Positions 8,481 to 17,467 of a DNA stretch of 64,000 nt are shown one piece after another (position 1 is the stretch's first letter; every line of letters starts with the position of its first letter). Location of the stretch: positions 1 to 64,000 of the forward strand of contig CAJUSI010000015.1 of assembly GCA_910589035.1 (NCBI GenBank), in the 5' to 3' direction. Below the pieces are notes generated by a model. That model saw only the letters and a list, made by a program, of their open reading frames with translations. It was not told the DNA's origin and searched no databases. Origin of the DNA: an uncultured Acetatifactor sp. (GTDB lineage Bacteria; Bacillota; Clostridia; Lachnospirales; Lachnospiraceae). The translations under genes were made by a program, and so were the position numbers.

Positions 8481-9614
8481 CTATCTTGTCTGCGTATCCG
8501 CCTCGTCCTTCCAGCGGATATGCTGTACGGGCACCGTTGCGTCCGTGATAGGCAGAATCACCGTGTCCTCCATGGCCTGAATCTTCTCGATGATGATCGG
8601 AAGCGCCTCCAGGGTAGTCGTCTTCCCCGCAGAGTCATGCATCAGAATAACGGAAACGGAATAGCTCCCAATATTGCCCGTGCAGTTCTCCACAATGGTC
8701 TCCACAGGAAAAAGGTGGCTGCCGCCGTCGCCGGAAGAGACATTCCAGTCAAAAAAACGCACTCCCTGCCTGTCCAGGTATTCCGCAAACTCCTTCATAT
8801 CGATACCGCTCACCGTATTGGAGCTGCCCCCGGGGAAACGGTACACCTTGCTCTTCACACCGGTAACACCGTACAAAAACTCCTGTTCTCTGGCAAAATC
8901 CGCCGCAAAATTTTCTACGGAGGAATAGAGTTCGGAATAATCATGGGTATAAGAATGCATCCCAAGCGTATGACCGGCCTCCACGATCTGTTTCAGGATC
9001 TCTTCCTCTCCTTCCCCCGCCGTACCCACCGTGAAAAAGGTTGCCTTCACGCCATATTCCTCCAGAATATCCAGAATCTTCAGCGTATTGGCGCTGGGAC
9101 CGTCATCGAAGGTGAGATACACCTTGTGGGCCGCTTCCACCTCCTGGACAGGCATTTCCCCGTTATCCTCCCCCGTCACTCCCTCTGCGTCTCCGGACAA
9201 ATCTCCGTTTTGCGGCGCGTTCTTCGGGGGAATTTCCTCCTTCTCCTCCGTTACGGCCGGTTCCTCCGTCAGCTCTTTTATCGCCTCCTGCTGCTGCGCT
9301 GCCATCTGAAGCAGATATTCCGTCCGGGCAGCCATGTCCTCTATCCTCTTGTCAAGTCCATGTATTCTCACAAGCAGTACCGCACAAAATATAAGCAACA
9401 GGGCTATGGAAATCCTCAATAGCAGCAGATTACCGCTTCTTGCGGCTCTGTTATCCTTTTGTCCGGCAATAGCTGTTTCTTCCTCTTCTGATATGTCATT
9501 TTCCGGCATGTCCAATTCCGACGCGCTCTCTTTTGTAAGGCCCCCGCCCGTAACACTTTCGTCCGCAGCGTTGTCTTCCGTAACGTTTTCCTTTGACATA
9601 TTCTTTTTTGACAT
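8481..9614 (-). CDS. Membrane-anchored polysaccharide deacetylase (NodB homology domain)
   Basis: A 377-residue protein with an acidic cytoplasmic N-terminus, one membrane segment (about 63-83), a short coiled coil and Glu-rich linker, then a NodB domain from about residue 163. TFDDGPS (168-174) and HSYTH (220-224) give the metal ligands and the catalytic Asp; RFPGGSS follows. It probably deacetylates peptidoglycan or another N-acetylated glycan outside the cell. It lies about 115 bases upstream of pyrH on the same strand and may share that transcript. Confidence 0.9.
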   Translation of the reverse strand: MSKKNMSKENVTEDNAADESVTGGGLTKESASELDMPENDISEEEETAIAGQKDNRAARSGNLLLLRISIALLLIFCAVLLVRIHGLDKRIEDMAARTEYLLQMAAQQQEAIKELTEEPAVTEEKEEIPPKNAPQNGDLSGDAEGVTGEDNGEMPVQEVEAAHKVYLTFDDGPSANTLKILDILEEYGVKATFFTVGTAGEGEEEILKQIVEAGHTLGMHSYTHDYSELYSSVENFAADFAREQEFLYGVTGVKSKVYRFPGGSSNTVSGIDMKEFAEYLDRQGVRFFDWNVSSGDGGSHLFPVETIVENCTGNIGSYSVSVILMHDSAGKTTTLEALPIIIEKIQAMEDTVILPITDATVPVQHIRWKDEADTQTR

Positions 9615-10051
9615 TTCAACTCCTGCTTCTTTATTTCCGGCTTTCAGATTTTAGTATAGCATATTCCTTATTTTTGGGAAAGACAAAAATGAAAATTTAC
9701 TTTCAATAAATAAGGCGATGTCTAAAAATTCCATTTTAAAAAAGTAGAAAATTGGAAAAGGACAAAAAACTTGATAATTCGGTTGACACTCCCACCCCCT
9801 TCTGCTACAATAAAGCTACATATTCGGGACATCTAAAGAAACTTCTAAGGCCATTTCGGCTGACGATCCCTGTATGAACATGGAATGAGGAGATTCCAAC
9901 GGAAGCATAATTTTCCAATGGATATAAGAACCTTCCAAATGAATATAGCGGATGGCGGAGCCGCAGTGGCAGAAAATAGTTTACTGAAGATGGCTGCTAT
10001 ATGGTTCCTTCTTTCCGCTAAGCTGTTTTTAAACAGGTAAGGAGGCACTAT
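9615..10051. other. Divergent intergenic region upstream of the Rpn gene
   Basis: About 440 AT-rich bases between the divergently transcribed deacetylase and Rpn genes. It contains a near-consensus vegetative promoter at 9783-9811 and then a leader of about 235 bases with no recognised RNA element. No gene is visible. Confidence 0.55.
9783..9811 (+). promoter_or_regulatory. Near-consensus SigA promoter
   Basis: TTGACA (9783-9788), 17 bases, TACAAT (9806-9811), pointing toward the Rpn-family gene whose AAGGAGG/ATG is at 10038-10054. The hexamers differ from consensus by one base in total. Confidence 0.82.
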
Positions 10052-11263
10052 ATGAAGAAAAAAGAAAGAAAAGCAAGTACTGTAACTGCAATGGCAGCAG
10101 CAAAAGCGGGAGAAGAACGGACAGCAGGACAGCAGCATGCGGCTGAACTACAGGACATGTCCGGACAGGCATTGGCAGAGGAGGGCACGTCCGGGTAGAC
10201 ACCGGCAGGGGAAGGCACGTCCGGGCAGACACCGGCAAGGGAAGGCACGTCCGGGCAGACACCGGCAGAAAAAGATACGTCCGGATCGCAGTCTGCAGAA
10301 GAAGAGGCTCGAAAAAAGATTGCGCAGATGAGCCTGCTGGATGATTTTCTGTTCGGATCGGTCGTGGCATATCCGGGAATCGGGGAGCAGTTTGTGGGAA
10401 TCCTCCTGAAGACGATCTTCGGCAGAGAATTTAAGTACCTGTCGGTCACAGCCCAGAAAGTTCTGTACGGCGCCGACACGGATCTGCACGGCGCCAGGCT
10501 GGATGTCTACATAGAACCGGAGGAAAGGGAGCCGGGTGAAAGGGCCGTCGTCTACGATGTAGAACCGGACCGCAAAGACAGCGCGAAGGACAAGAAGGCG
10601 CTTCCCCGCAGGGTGCGGTTCTATCACGGGAAAATCGTAGCCAGGAGCCTGCACTCCGGCACAGACTACGACGGGCTGAAGAATGCGGTGATCATCATGA
10701 TCCTGCCCTTTGACCCTTTCGGCCTGGACCGTATGGTGTACACCGTGAAGAATAAATGTATAGAAGAGCCGGAGATGGAGTATGATGACGGTGCATGTAC
10801 ATTGTTCCTCTACACAAATGGTTCCAGGGGCATCCCCAATGACAAACTGCGGCAGCTGCTGTGCTATATGAAGGAAAGCACCCGCAAAAATGCGGTGAAC
10901 GAGGATCTGAGGGAGGTGCACAGAATGGTGGAGATCGTTAAATTAGACCCTGAGACGACGATTAGCTGTATGAGACTGACAGAAAAGCTTGACCAGAGCA
11001 GGAAAGAGGGCGAAGCTATCGGTGAAGCCAAAGGAAGAACCGAGGGTAAGATAGAAGAACTGGTCACCCGCGTATGCAGGAAAATGAAGCTGGGCCAGTC
11101 CCTGGAAAAAATTGCGGAAGATCTGGTGGAGGAGGTATCCGTCATCGAGCCGATCTACCATGCGGCAGAAAGATGTGCCCCGGAGTATGAACCGGAATCT
11201 GTCTTGCATAGACTGGCGGCCAAAACACAGAATATGGCGCATAATTACAATTCAGGTACTTAA
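10052..11263 (+). pseudogene. Rpn-family (PD-(D/E)XK) nuclease/transposase-like gene interrupted by an in-frame amber codon
   Basis: From ATG 10052, which has AAGGAGG seven bases upstream, the frame runs 48 codons to TAG at 10196-10198 and continues open in the same frame to 11263. The stop falls where three other copies of a 10-codon repeat read CAG or a sense codon, so one C-to-T change explains it. The rest (from ATG 10328, about 311 residues) matches the Rpn recombination-promoting nuclease family: RLDVYIEP and VYDVEPDRK supply the PD-(D/E)XK-like acidic residues, and a GEAIGEAKGRTEGK low-complexity tail leads to a helical C-terminus. ATG 10328 has no good ribosome binding site. A full protein would be about 403 residues. 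Confidence 0.8.
10151..10300 (+). repeat. Five 30-bp tandem repeats in the Rpn gene 5' end
   Basis: Units of 10 codons (consensus E-G-T-S-G-Q-T-P-A-E) start at 10151, 10181, 10211, 10241 and 10271; the first and last are degenerate. The second carries TAG in place of CAG. The repeat encodes a flexible linker before the nuclease domain. Confidence 0.88.
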
Positions 11264-11378
11264 TAGCGAAATCTCGCACTAAGTGACAAAACTCTGCTTT
11301 CTGTTTATCCGGAATAGGTAAAGAAACTGCTGTGCAGACCGTAGCTTCTCATCGCACCAGCGGAACAGCTAGAAGAAT

Positions 11379-11427
11379 CCCCGCAGTTCATGGCTGCAAG
11401 CCGTAACGAACTGCGGGGCAAATTTTT
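11379..11427 (+). terminator. Rho-independent terminator after the Rpn gene
   Basis: CCCCGCAGTTC (11379-11389) pairs perfectly with GAACTGCGGGG (11408-11418) around an 18-base loop, followed by CAAATTTTT. It lies 116 bases beyond the Rpn stop codon. Confidence 0.82.
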
Positions 11428-11513
11428 AAGAAAATTTCTCAGAAAAGTATGTAAAGAAATGAAATTACGCTTTGACTGTATTTGAAAGTATTATCGTTTC
11501 TCCCCGTACCGTT

Positions 11514-11759
11514 TTATTCCTCTTCCTCCTTCGGAAGAATTGTCTCCGAGAAACGGCCGCATACATATCTGCGGAAATAATTATCCGGATGATAGGTCTC
11601 CCTCAAATGATACCAGATCTCTTCCGGTACATCCTCATATCGCCTTATCTTCCCGTCGTTCAACAGCTTAACCTCAAGAATCGCTCTTAGTGGGTCATAA
11701 CCCATTGTTTCAATTATTCCTGTATAAAAGCTTATGTGTCTGATTTTTCTGTCTCTCAT
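11514..11759 (-). CDS. KTSC domain small protein
   Basis: An 81-residue protein whose core (about residues 19-65) fits the KTSC domain, a small beta-rich module related to a C-terminal region of lysyl-tRNA synthetases: GYDPLRAILEVKLLNDG, then a Tyr-Asp-Val-Pro segment (YEDVPEEIW) and YFRRYV. The molecular role of free-standing KTSC proteins is not established. GGAGG lies upstream of the ATG at a longish distance. It is convergent with the Rpn gene. Confidence 0.7.
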   Translation of the reverse strand: MRDRKIRHISFYTGIIETMGYDPLRAILEVKLLNDGKIRRYEDVPEEIWYHLRETYHPDNYFRRYVCGRFSETILPKEEEE

Positions 11760-11913
11760 AATAAATTCCGCCTCCGTACTTCCATATTCTTTATCCTCCT
11801 GTTTTCTTAAAAATTATTGTATTTTTCGGCATGTGGATGGGGGATCTCCATCCGCCCCTTAGCAGGGTGCCGTTCTTTATGCTGTTAGATGGTGAAATGT
11901 GCTGCCTTTTCAT

Positions 11914-12438
11914 TTAGGGGCTGATGGGGAAATTGTACACAAATTCGCCGGTTTCTATTTCTCCCTCAATGTAGCCATCTACATCACCGTAATGAACACT
12001 TGAGATTTTGTATGTAGCTCCTACTACTGCATCAGCATATGTAATAGTGACACCGCCTATAGAAGAATTATAACATTCTCCTCCATTTGAAGTAGCCACC
12101 AATTCCCATTTTCCGCGACTGTTCTTTTTCCATATCTTAATATCTTTTACCCCTAATACAGATGCAGTTCCTACTGTTCCCACAATAACATCAATATGCA
12201 TTCCATCACTTTTGCGCCCAACATTAATCATGCAATCTGCTAACATGGTTAGGGGCATATTTCCCAAATTCCATTCCACATCTTGCACGACCTTAGCTTC
12301 CAGTACTTCCACCTCGATGCTTTCCTCTGTTACGGCTGTTCCTGCTGCATGGCTCGCAAATCCAGGAATCCCTGCAAACAATGTCGCCACTACAAACACG
12401 CTTAAGATCTTTTTAAACTTGTAACTCATTGCTCCCAT
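11914..12438 (-). CDS. Secreted protein of unknown function
   Basis: 174 residues with a clear signal peptide: Lys-rich start, hydrophobic ILSVFVVATLFAGIPG and a likely cut after ASHAAG near residue 33. The mature part is beta-rich with two cysteines (about residues 69 and 122) that could pair, and it ends in hydrophobic residues. No family recognised. AAGGAG lies 8 bases before the ATG at 12438. It sits just downstream of the anti-sigma-like gene on the same strand and may share its transcript; it could be part of that regulon, which is inference. Confidence 0.65.
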   Translation of the reverse strand: MGAMSYKFKKILSVFVVATLFAGIPGFASHAAGTAVTEESIEVEVLEAKVVQDVEWNLGNMPLTMLADCMINVGRKSDGMHIDVIVGTVGTASVLGVKDIKIWKKNSRGKWELVATSNGGECYNSSIGGVTITYADAVVGATYKISSVHYGDVDGYIEGEIETGEFVYNFPISP

Positions 12439-12547
12439 TTCTTTTTCTCCTTAGTAATTTTTCTTCGAAGGACTTCCCATTCTCCTTTCCCATAAAACCT
12501 TTTCAAATTGTCCCTCTATAATATAAATGACTCGGTGTGACATTTTA

Positions 12548-13891
12548 TTACAGAGATTTTATTTTATTTTTAACACAATCCCAATACTGATTTGCAAGTC
12601 CTTTGATCTCTTCTAATCTTTCTTGTCCTCTTATTGAATATTTGCAGTTTCCTTCATAAAAACATATGATATAATACATTATTCCAGATTCTTCTCTTCT
12701 ATTGTAAATATCCATCTGCTTTTGATTCATTTCATAACTGTCAATATAATCATATCCTATAAACCCATCCCTATTATAAAACATATTTTCATCATAAATA
12801 TATACACCTATAACAATTTCCTTCTCTGTATCTTTATCAAAATAGTGCCCAATTACTGAATTTATAAAATCAAATTGTTTAGTTTCATAATACTGCCATT
12901 CATAATTCTCCGGCAATTCAAACTCAGCCTCAATCTCTAACCACTTATGTGTCCATTCTGGCATGTCTTCTTTGTTCATATAATTCGTATTACTCATAAT
13001 ACTTGTCTCACTATCCAATGTTGATGGCGAAGTAATCATCTCCGTCCCAGTTTCATCCCGCTTCAGCCAAAAGAAGAATCCATCGTTTTTCACAGCGCCT
13101 GCCTGAAGAGAACCCCCTACAGCTATGGCTGTCACCATGAGCAATACGGCTGCAGCCGCCTTGTAGCGCAGCATAAATCCGGCAATCTTTCCTTTCTTCC
13201 CGGGCAGGACAGAATCCTTCCTCTTTGCGCCCATAGCCTTTCCACCCAACCGGAAATGCAGCCCGGAATCTTCTGCCATCTCCACCCATGAATCGCCAAT
13301 AGCATTTGATGCCACAGCACTTTCCCCGCCAGATGCGAATACTCTGATTCCATCCTCATATCCTGTTTCATACCTGCCGGCAACGCAGCTTTCGTTCCTG
13401 TCAACGACACTGCTCTCATTCCTGCCGATAACGCCGCTCGCGTTCCTGCCGGCGACACTGCTCTCATTCCTGCCGCCAATACCTCTTTCATTCCTATCAA
13501 CAATACTGCCCTTGTTCCTGCTGGCAACGCCGCTCTCGTTTTTGCCGGCTACACTGCTCTCGTTCCTTCCGGCAACGCCACTCTCGTTTTTGCTGACTAC
13601 ACTGTTCTCGTTCCTGCCCAGTCTCCGAATCTCTTCCCTGAGCGCTGCAGCTTCTTTTCCGTTCAGAGGCAGCAGTTCCCTTGCATTCTCCTTCCCTTTT
13701 AGGAAGCGCTCCCATGCTTCCTCGGAGGGCGGAACGCTTCCTTCCTCCAACGGCTCTATATGATCCAGCAGATAGAGAATGGATTCCACGGCCATTTCGT
13801 CATATTCTTTTTCGGAAGCATACATGGTATACCAGTCCAGCTTATCTTTCAATTCCCTTTTCAGCATTTTTTCGTTGTTATTCTTCTGCAT
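12548..13891 (-). CDS. Anti-sigma-factor-like membrane protein with an 8-residue repeat
   Basis: 447 residues. The N-terminal region (1-90) is helical and soluble, like anti-sigma domains. Residues 93-173 are ten 8-residue repeats of the form RNES-S/G-V-x-G. One membrane segment follows (about residues 246-272, AAAAVLLMVTAIAVGGSLQAG). The C-terminal outer part (about 290-447) is aromatic and acidic and resembles DUF4367-type sensor domains found in clostridial anti-sigma proteins. An ECF sigma gene is upstream on the same strand. The product is inferred from architecture and position. Confidence 0.6.
   Translation of the reverse strand: MQKNNNEKMLKRELKDKLDWYTMYASEKEYDEMAVESILYLLDHIEPLEEGSVPPSEEAWERFLKGKENARELLPLNGKEAAALREEIRRLGRNENSVVSKNESGVAGRNESSVAGKNESGVASRNKGSIVDRNERGIGGRNESSVAGRNASGVIGRNESSVVDRNESCVAGRYETGYEDGIRVFASGGESAVASNAIGDSWVEMAEDSGLHFRLGGKAMGAKRKDSVLPGKKGKIAGFMLRYKAAAAVLLMVTAIAVGGSLQAGAVKNDGFFFWLKRDETGTEMITSPSTLDSETSIMSNTNYMNKEDMPEWTHKWLEIEAEFELPENYEWQYYETKQFDFINSVIGHYFDKDTEKEIVIGVYIYDENMFYNRDGFIGYDYIDSYEMNQKQMDIYNRREESGIMYYIICFYEGNCKYSIRGQERLEEIKGLANQYWDCVKNKIKSL
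13373..13615 (-). repeat. Ten 24-bp tandem repeats inside the anti-sigma-like gene
   Basis: Ten in-frame copies of an 8-codon unit, with Asn at residues 94, 102, 110 and so on to 166. Being a multiple of three, length changes would alter the linker without breaking the frame. Confidence 0.88.
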
Positions 13892-14325
13892 TTCCCCTTT
13901 ATCCCTCCTGGCAGACTCTCGAAATCTCCAAGCCGCATTTTCCGGGCCCTTTGTGGTAAACGGCTTTAAAGTCTTTAGTATAAGTCAAGGTTAATAACCC
14001 TATGTTCAGTACGTTTGGCAGTTCTGGCTTTCATTGTTTTATTCACGGCGACAAACATATGGTTAATTAGCGTGGATTATATTAGTTTGTTCCTGCAATA
14101 AATTCTGTGAGGCGATTCCCGACACGGCCAAGCCGCTACCAAGCTATGCTCCATACTGCGAAAATCTCTTCCGTCCAGCCATCAGTCCGGGCCAACCGAA
14201 TCAAAATCATGGCATATTATCCCTATCTTGACTCACAGCCAGAACTTCACCTTCCCTGAGAATACAGCCTCCGTTTATCCGGAAGGCAGTCTGCGGTTTT
14301 CGCGGGAATAACCGGACTTGTTATC
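13892..14325 (-). other. Intergenic region between ECF sigma and anti-sigma-like genes, with a possible ECF promoter
   Basis: 434 bases without a gene. On the minus strand GGAAC (14089-14093) is followed after 16 bases by CGCTAA (14067-14072), a spacing seen in ECF-type promoters; it lies about 175 bases before the anti-sigma-like start. The match is short and could be chance. Confidence 0.3.
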
Positions 14326-14910
14326 TCAGGAAAGCCTGTCCTTCCCCTCCATACCGTCCCTCAGTTTCTTCCGCAGTCTTGAAAGGCGCACTCTCAGATA
14401 ATTCTCCGTGATCCCTTCCGCTTCAGCCAGCTCGGCAATCGTTGTTCCGTATAGATAATATTGCTTAATCATGTCCCACTCTTCCTTGCTTATTGTGGCA
14501 AGCGCCGTCAGTTCCAATTCTATCCGCTCAAAGTGCCGACTCGATTCCTCAAGCTCCGAACAATCCTCCAGATACGCTATATCCCACCGCTTCATGCTTC
14601 TGCTCAGCTCCATTATCTTATAACGTGCAGTGCACATCAGCCATGCTTTGGGATTCGGATGCTTCAAGATTTCTCCGCTCTTTTTCATTGCCAGCAGAAA
14701 AGTATCCTGCACAATGTCCTCAGCAACCTGTTTATTCGGTATTTTCCGATAGACAAATTTGTACACATCGGCAAAATACATCCTGTAAATCTCTGCAATC
14801 TTGTCCGCCGCTCCATTCACCGGCACATTCTCTTCCATCTTTTGTATCCCCGTCCCGCTTATATTCCTTCTCCGGTCTGCGCCGGAAATTTCATATATTT
14901 TCCCCATCAC
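14326..14910 (-). CDS. ECF-type RNA polymerase sigma factor
   Basis: 194 residues with sigma region 2 (YRMYFADVYKFVYRKI, then AEDIVQDTFLLA, about residues 42-80) and region 4 helix-turn-helix (TTIAELAEAEGITENYLRVR, about 155-175). The first Met may be upstream of the true start; MEENVP at residue 25 is an alternative. The anti-sigma-like gene 434 bases downstream is the probable partner. The unusually large gap suggests separate expression. Confidence 0.88.
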   Translation of the reverse strand: MMGKIYEISGADRRRNISGTGIQKMEENVPVNGAADKIAEIYRMYFADVYKFVYRKIPNKQVAEDIVQDTFLLAMKKSGEILKHPNPKAWLMCTARYKIMELSRSMKRWDIAYLEDCSELEESSRHFERIELELTALATISKEEWDMIKQYYLYGTTIAELAEAEGITENYLRVRLSRLRKKLRDGMEGKDRLS

Positions 14911-15180
14911 CTTGCGCAGAATCCTGCTTTTGTGACTGCGATAGAGAATGAAACGAATCCGTCAAATAAACCCGCGCCCTGTCTCCAAAGTCATTGGAAA
15001 ATCTTCCCTGGTTTTATTTTAACATGCTTTTTCCTGTTGGTAAGGAGATTTTACAATATCTCAAATTATTTCCAAAATTACATGTTTTCTAAACTCCCTT
15101 CTGTCACTAAGCCCTTCGCAATTTCTGACTTCCCTGTGACTTTAAGCCTTTTCCCAGGCCTTTTCCTGCTTCTAAACTTC
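14911..15180. other. Intergenic region upstream of the DAHP synthase promoter
   Basis: AT-rich, with the start regions of the divergent ECF sigma and DAHP synthase genes. No gene or clear element is seen before the promoter at 15181. Confidence 0.5.
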
Positions 15181-15209
15181 TTGCAGTTTGAATTCAGATA
15201 TATTATAAT
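15181..15209 (+). promoter_or_regulatory. SigA promoter for the DAHP synthase gene
   Basis: TTGCAG (15181-15186), 17 bases, TATAAT (15204-15209). The perfect -10 and optimal spacing make it a good candidate; the leader to the ATG at 15329 would be about 110 bases. Confidence 0.72.
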
Positions 15210-15225
15210 GTTCCTTGTTTGAACG

Positions 15226-15291
15226 CAGGATAATGAAGCAGAAGAACAGTCCATGACTGCCGCTTCACGGGAGGAACCCTGTATTATCCTG
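15226..15291 (+). promoter_or_regulatory. Structured leader of the DAHP synthase mRNA
   Basis: CAGGATAAT (15226-15234) pairs perfectly with ATTATCCTG (15283-15291). Inside it TGAAGC pairs with GCTTCA and CAGT with ACTG, giving nested stems. There is no U-tract and no run of Trp, Phe or Tyr codons, so it is not an obvious attenuator or T-box. It may be a cis-regulatory RNA. Confidence 0.4.
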
Positions 15292-15328
15292 TAATATATG
15301 GAAAGGATTATCTGTACAGGAAAAAAAT

Positions 15329-16357
15329 ATGAGCTTTGAATTTATCAAAAAACTTCCCACCCCTGATGAAATACGCCGTTCCTATCCTCTTCCCGAAAAG
15401 CTTGTCTCCATCAAGGCGGAGAGAGACGCGGAGATCAGGGATGTCATCACAGGAAAAAGTAATAAATTTCTTGTCATTATCGGCCCCTGTTCCGCAGATA
15501 ATGAGGACTCCGTCTGCGATTATATCTGCCGCCTGGCCAAGGTGAATGAAAAGGTAAAGGATAAACTGATCCTGATTCCCAGAATTTATACCAACAAACC
15601 CCGCACTACCGGGGAGGGATACAAGGGGATCGTCCACCAGCCGGATCCGGAAAAGAGGCCCGACTTTCTGGCCGGTCTGCTCGCCATGAGGAAAATGCAT
15701 ATCCGCGCCATGGAAGAATCGGGACTTACCGCCGCGGACGAGATGCTGTATCCGGAGAACTGGAGATACATCTCGGATATCCTGTCCTATGTAGCCATCG
15801 GCGCCCGTTCCGTGGAGGATCAGCAGCATCGTCTCACTGCCAGCGGCTTTGACGTTGCAGCCGGCATGAAAAACCCTACCAGCGGCGATATGTCCGTAAT
15901 GCTGAATTCCGTGTATGCGGCCCAGCACCCCCATTCCTTTATCTACAGGGGCTGGGAGGTCACTACTACCGGCAATGCTCTAACCCATACTGTCCTCAGG
16001 GGGGCAGTAAATAAGCATGGGAACAATGTGCCCAACTATCATTATGAAGATTTAAATCTCCTGTTGGAATTATACGGCAAAATGGATCTGCTCTATCCGG
16101 CCTGCGTCATTGATTCCAACCATTCCAATTCCGGCAAGCAGTTCGAACAGCAGATCCGCATTGTCAAGGAGGTAATGCACAGCCGCAAACTGAACCGCGA
16201 CATCCACAGCCTGGTGAAGGGTGTCATGGTGGAGAGTTATATTGAAGAAGGCTGCCAGAAGGTGGGCGGGGGCATCTACGGCAAGTCCATCACAGATCCC
16301 TGTCTGGGCTGGGAAGCGTCGGAAAGATTAATTTACGAAATCGCCGAGTATGAATAG
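15329..16357 (+). CDS. aroF: 3-deoxy-7-phosphoheptulonate (DAHP) synthase, class I AroG/F/H type
   Basis: Condenses phosphoenolpyruvate and erythrose 4-phosphate in the first step of the shikimate pathway. 342 residues with the family landmarks IIGPCSADN (metal-binding Cys), PRIYTNKPRTTGEGYKG, GARSVEDQQHR and DSNHSNSGK. This is the feedback-inhibited type; which aromatic amino acid inhibits it cannot be told from sequence. Single gene with its own promoter and a structured leader. Confidence 0.95.
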   Translation: MSFEFIKKLPTPDEIRRSYPLPEKLVSIKAERDAEIRDVITGKSNKFLVIIGPCSADNEDSVCDYICRLAKVNEKVKDKLILIPRIYTNKPRTTGEGYKGIVHQPDPEKRPDFLAGLLAMRKMHIRAMEESGLTAADEMLYPENWRYISDILSYVAIGARSVEDQQHRLTASGFDVAAGMKNPTSGDMSVMLNSVYAAQHPHSFIYRGWEVTTTGNALTHTVLRGAVNKHGNNVPNYHYEDLNLLLELYGKMDLLYPACVIDSNHSNSGKQFEQQIRIVKEVMHSRKLNRDIHSLVKGVMVESYIEEGCQKVGGGIYGKSITDPCLGWEASERLIYEIAEYE

Positions 16358-16544
16358 AACTCTGCAAAAGCTTCCGGTACACCGCCTTCCACAATCATTT
16401 GTTTATGGTTTATTTCATCATAAACCACTCCAAGAGGAAGGTCAATCTATTTTTGGTTCTTTCCGTCGTTTGTTTAACCGCGTTTTGTTAAACTGTAACG
16501 CTTTTTTCAGGTGTGCCATATACCTTACTTGAATTCGTTACAGT
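16358..16544. other. Intergenic region after DAHP synthase with an 11-bp inverted repeat
   Basis: AAACTGTAACG (16490-16500) is repeated inverted at 16536-16546, immediately beside the MITE-like element. No gene is seen. Confidence 0.5.
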
Positions 16545-16648
16545 TTATACTGCACACCAGCTAAATTTGCAGTACGACCCGACTGCAGACCGCCAGCCAA
16601 GTACTTTCCCAGGGGCATCAATGTAAATCCTGGCGGTCTGCAGTATAA
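16545..16648. mobile_element. MITE-like 104-bp element, copy A
   Basis: Perfect 10-bp terminal inverted repeats TTATACTGCA and TGCAGTATAA bound the element, and CAGT occurs directly on both sides (16541-16544 and 16649-16652) as a possible target duplication. Internally ACTGCAGACCGCCAG (16582-16596) pairs with its complement at 16630-16644. A related copy lies at 18814-18917 in the same orientation. It has no coding capacity. Confidence 0.6.
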
Positions 16649-16800
16649 CAGTGTTTTCGAGTCATAACGTCCCGGAATGCCAGGACTGTCATATTAAGAA
16701 ATGCTGTTATTTCAGAAAAACATGGAAAAAACCCTCTTTTCGTAATGCAGTTTTCATGCTGAAGCAAAAAGTGAGCCTCCGCCTCAGGCCGGAAACTGCG

Positions 16801-17400
16801 TCAGAATATTTTCAGAAATCCCAGCAGCAGGTACGGGTTTAGATATCCCTCCAACAGGCATCCTGCTCCCACCGCCGCCAGAATCGCCAGAAGCTGTCCC
16901 GCTTTTCCGATCCATACTTTCTTTTCCCCTGTATTGAATTCTCCGCGCACGTATATCCCCTTGTAGAGCTCCTCGCACCAATAGAGCATTGCCAGCACTG
17001 CGGGCACATAGAGCAGATACTGGGGAAAAATGCTCACAACCGCCAATAGGATTCCCTTCAGCCCATAGCGGATAATCAGGGAGGCCAGCAGGGTTCCCGC
17101 GGACATACCATACCAGAAGGAGATGCCCATGCAGGATGCCAGTCCCAGATAAGTGGTGGATAAAACCGCCAGGATCAGAAGTCTCCCGATCCTCTTCCTG
17201 AGAATATAGCAAAAAAAGGCATTACCGTCCACGGTCATGTACATCATCTGAGAAAGAGTTTCCTCATTAAATAATCCCATGTCCCCCAACAGAACGCCTT
17301 TTCCTATATTGATAATAACGATTCCGATCAGCACTCCTACACTGAAACAGGTAAAAAAAACTCGCTGCCTGGCCAGAAGACTCCTGCCCGATATTTTCAT
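16801..17400 (-). CDS. SpoIIM-like (DUF95-type) membrane protein
   Basis: About 199 residues from MKISGRSLLARQ with five or six hydrophobic segments, the layout of stage II sporulation protein M, which in Bacillus takes part in septal peptidoglycan hydrolysis during engulfment. No catalytic motif is expected. The start at 17400 has GGAG close upstream; the frame stays open to 17508, overlapping the aminotransferase end. It lies 67 bases downstream of the aminotransferase. This is a family-level call; a true SpoIIM role is inferred. Confidence 0.65.
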   Translation of the reverse strand: MKISGRSLLARQRVFFTCFSVGVLIGIVIINIGKGVLLGDMGLFNEETLSQMMYMTVDGNAFFCYILRKRIGRLLILAVLSTTYLGLASCMGISFWYGMSAGTLLASLIIRYGLKGILLAVVSIFPQYLLYVPAVLAMLYWCEELYKGIYVRGEFNTGEKKVWIGKAGQLLAILAAVGAGCLLEGYLNPYLLLGFLKIF

Positions 17401-17467
17401 CCGCTCCACCGCCCTCCAATGAATTATGACAATCCATTGTATGCGGCCAACCTCCGGTCTATGCCCC

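Noticed and set aside
10328..11263. Rpn gene starting at ATG 10328 as an intact gene
   Set aside because: No ribosome binding site there, and the frame extends upstream to ATG 10052, which has a strong AAGGAGG; the shorter start only avoids the amber codon.
13373..13615. CRISPR array
   Set aside because: The 24-bp units are contiguous, in frame and without unique spacers; this is a coding repeat.
15226..15291. T-box or aromatic-amino-acid leader peptide
   Set aside because: No T-box bulge sequence and no run of aromatic codons; the short frame after ATG 15232 has none.
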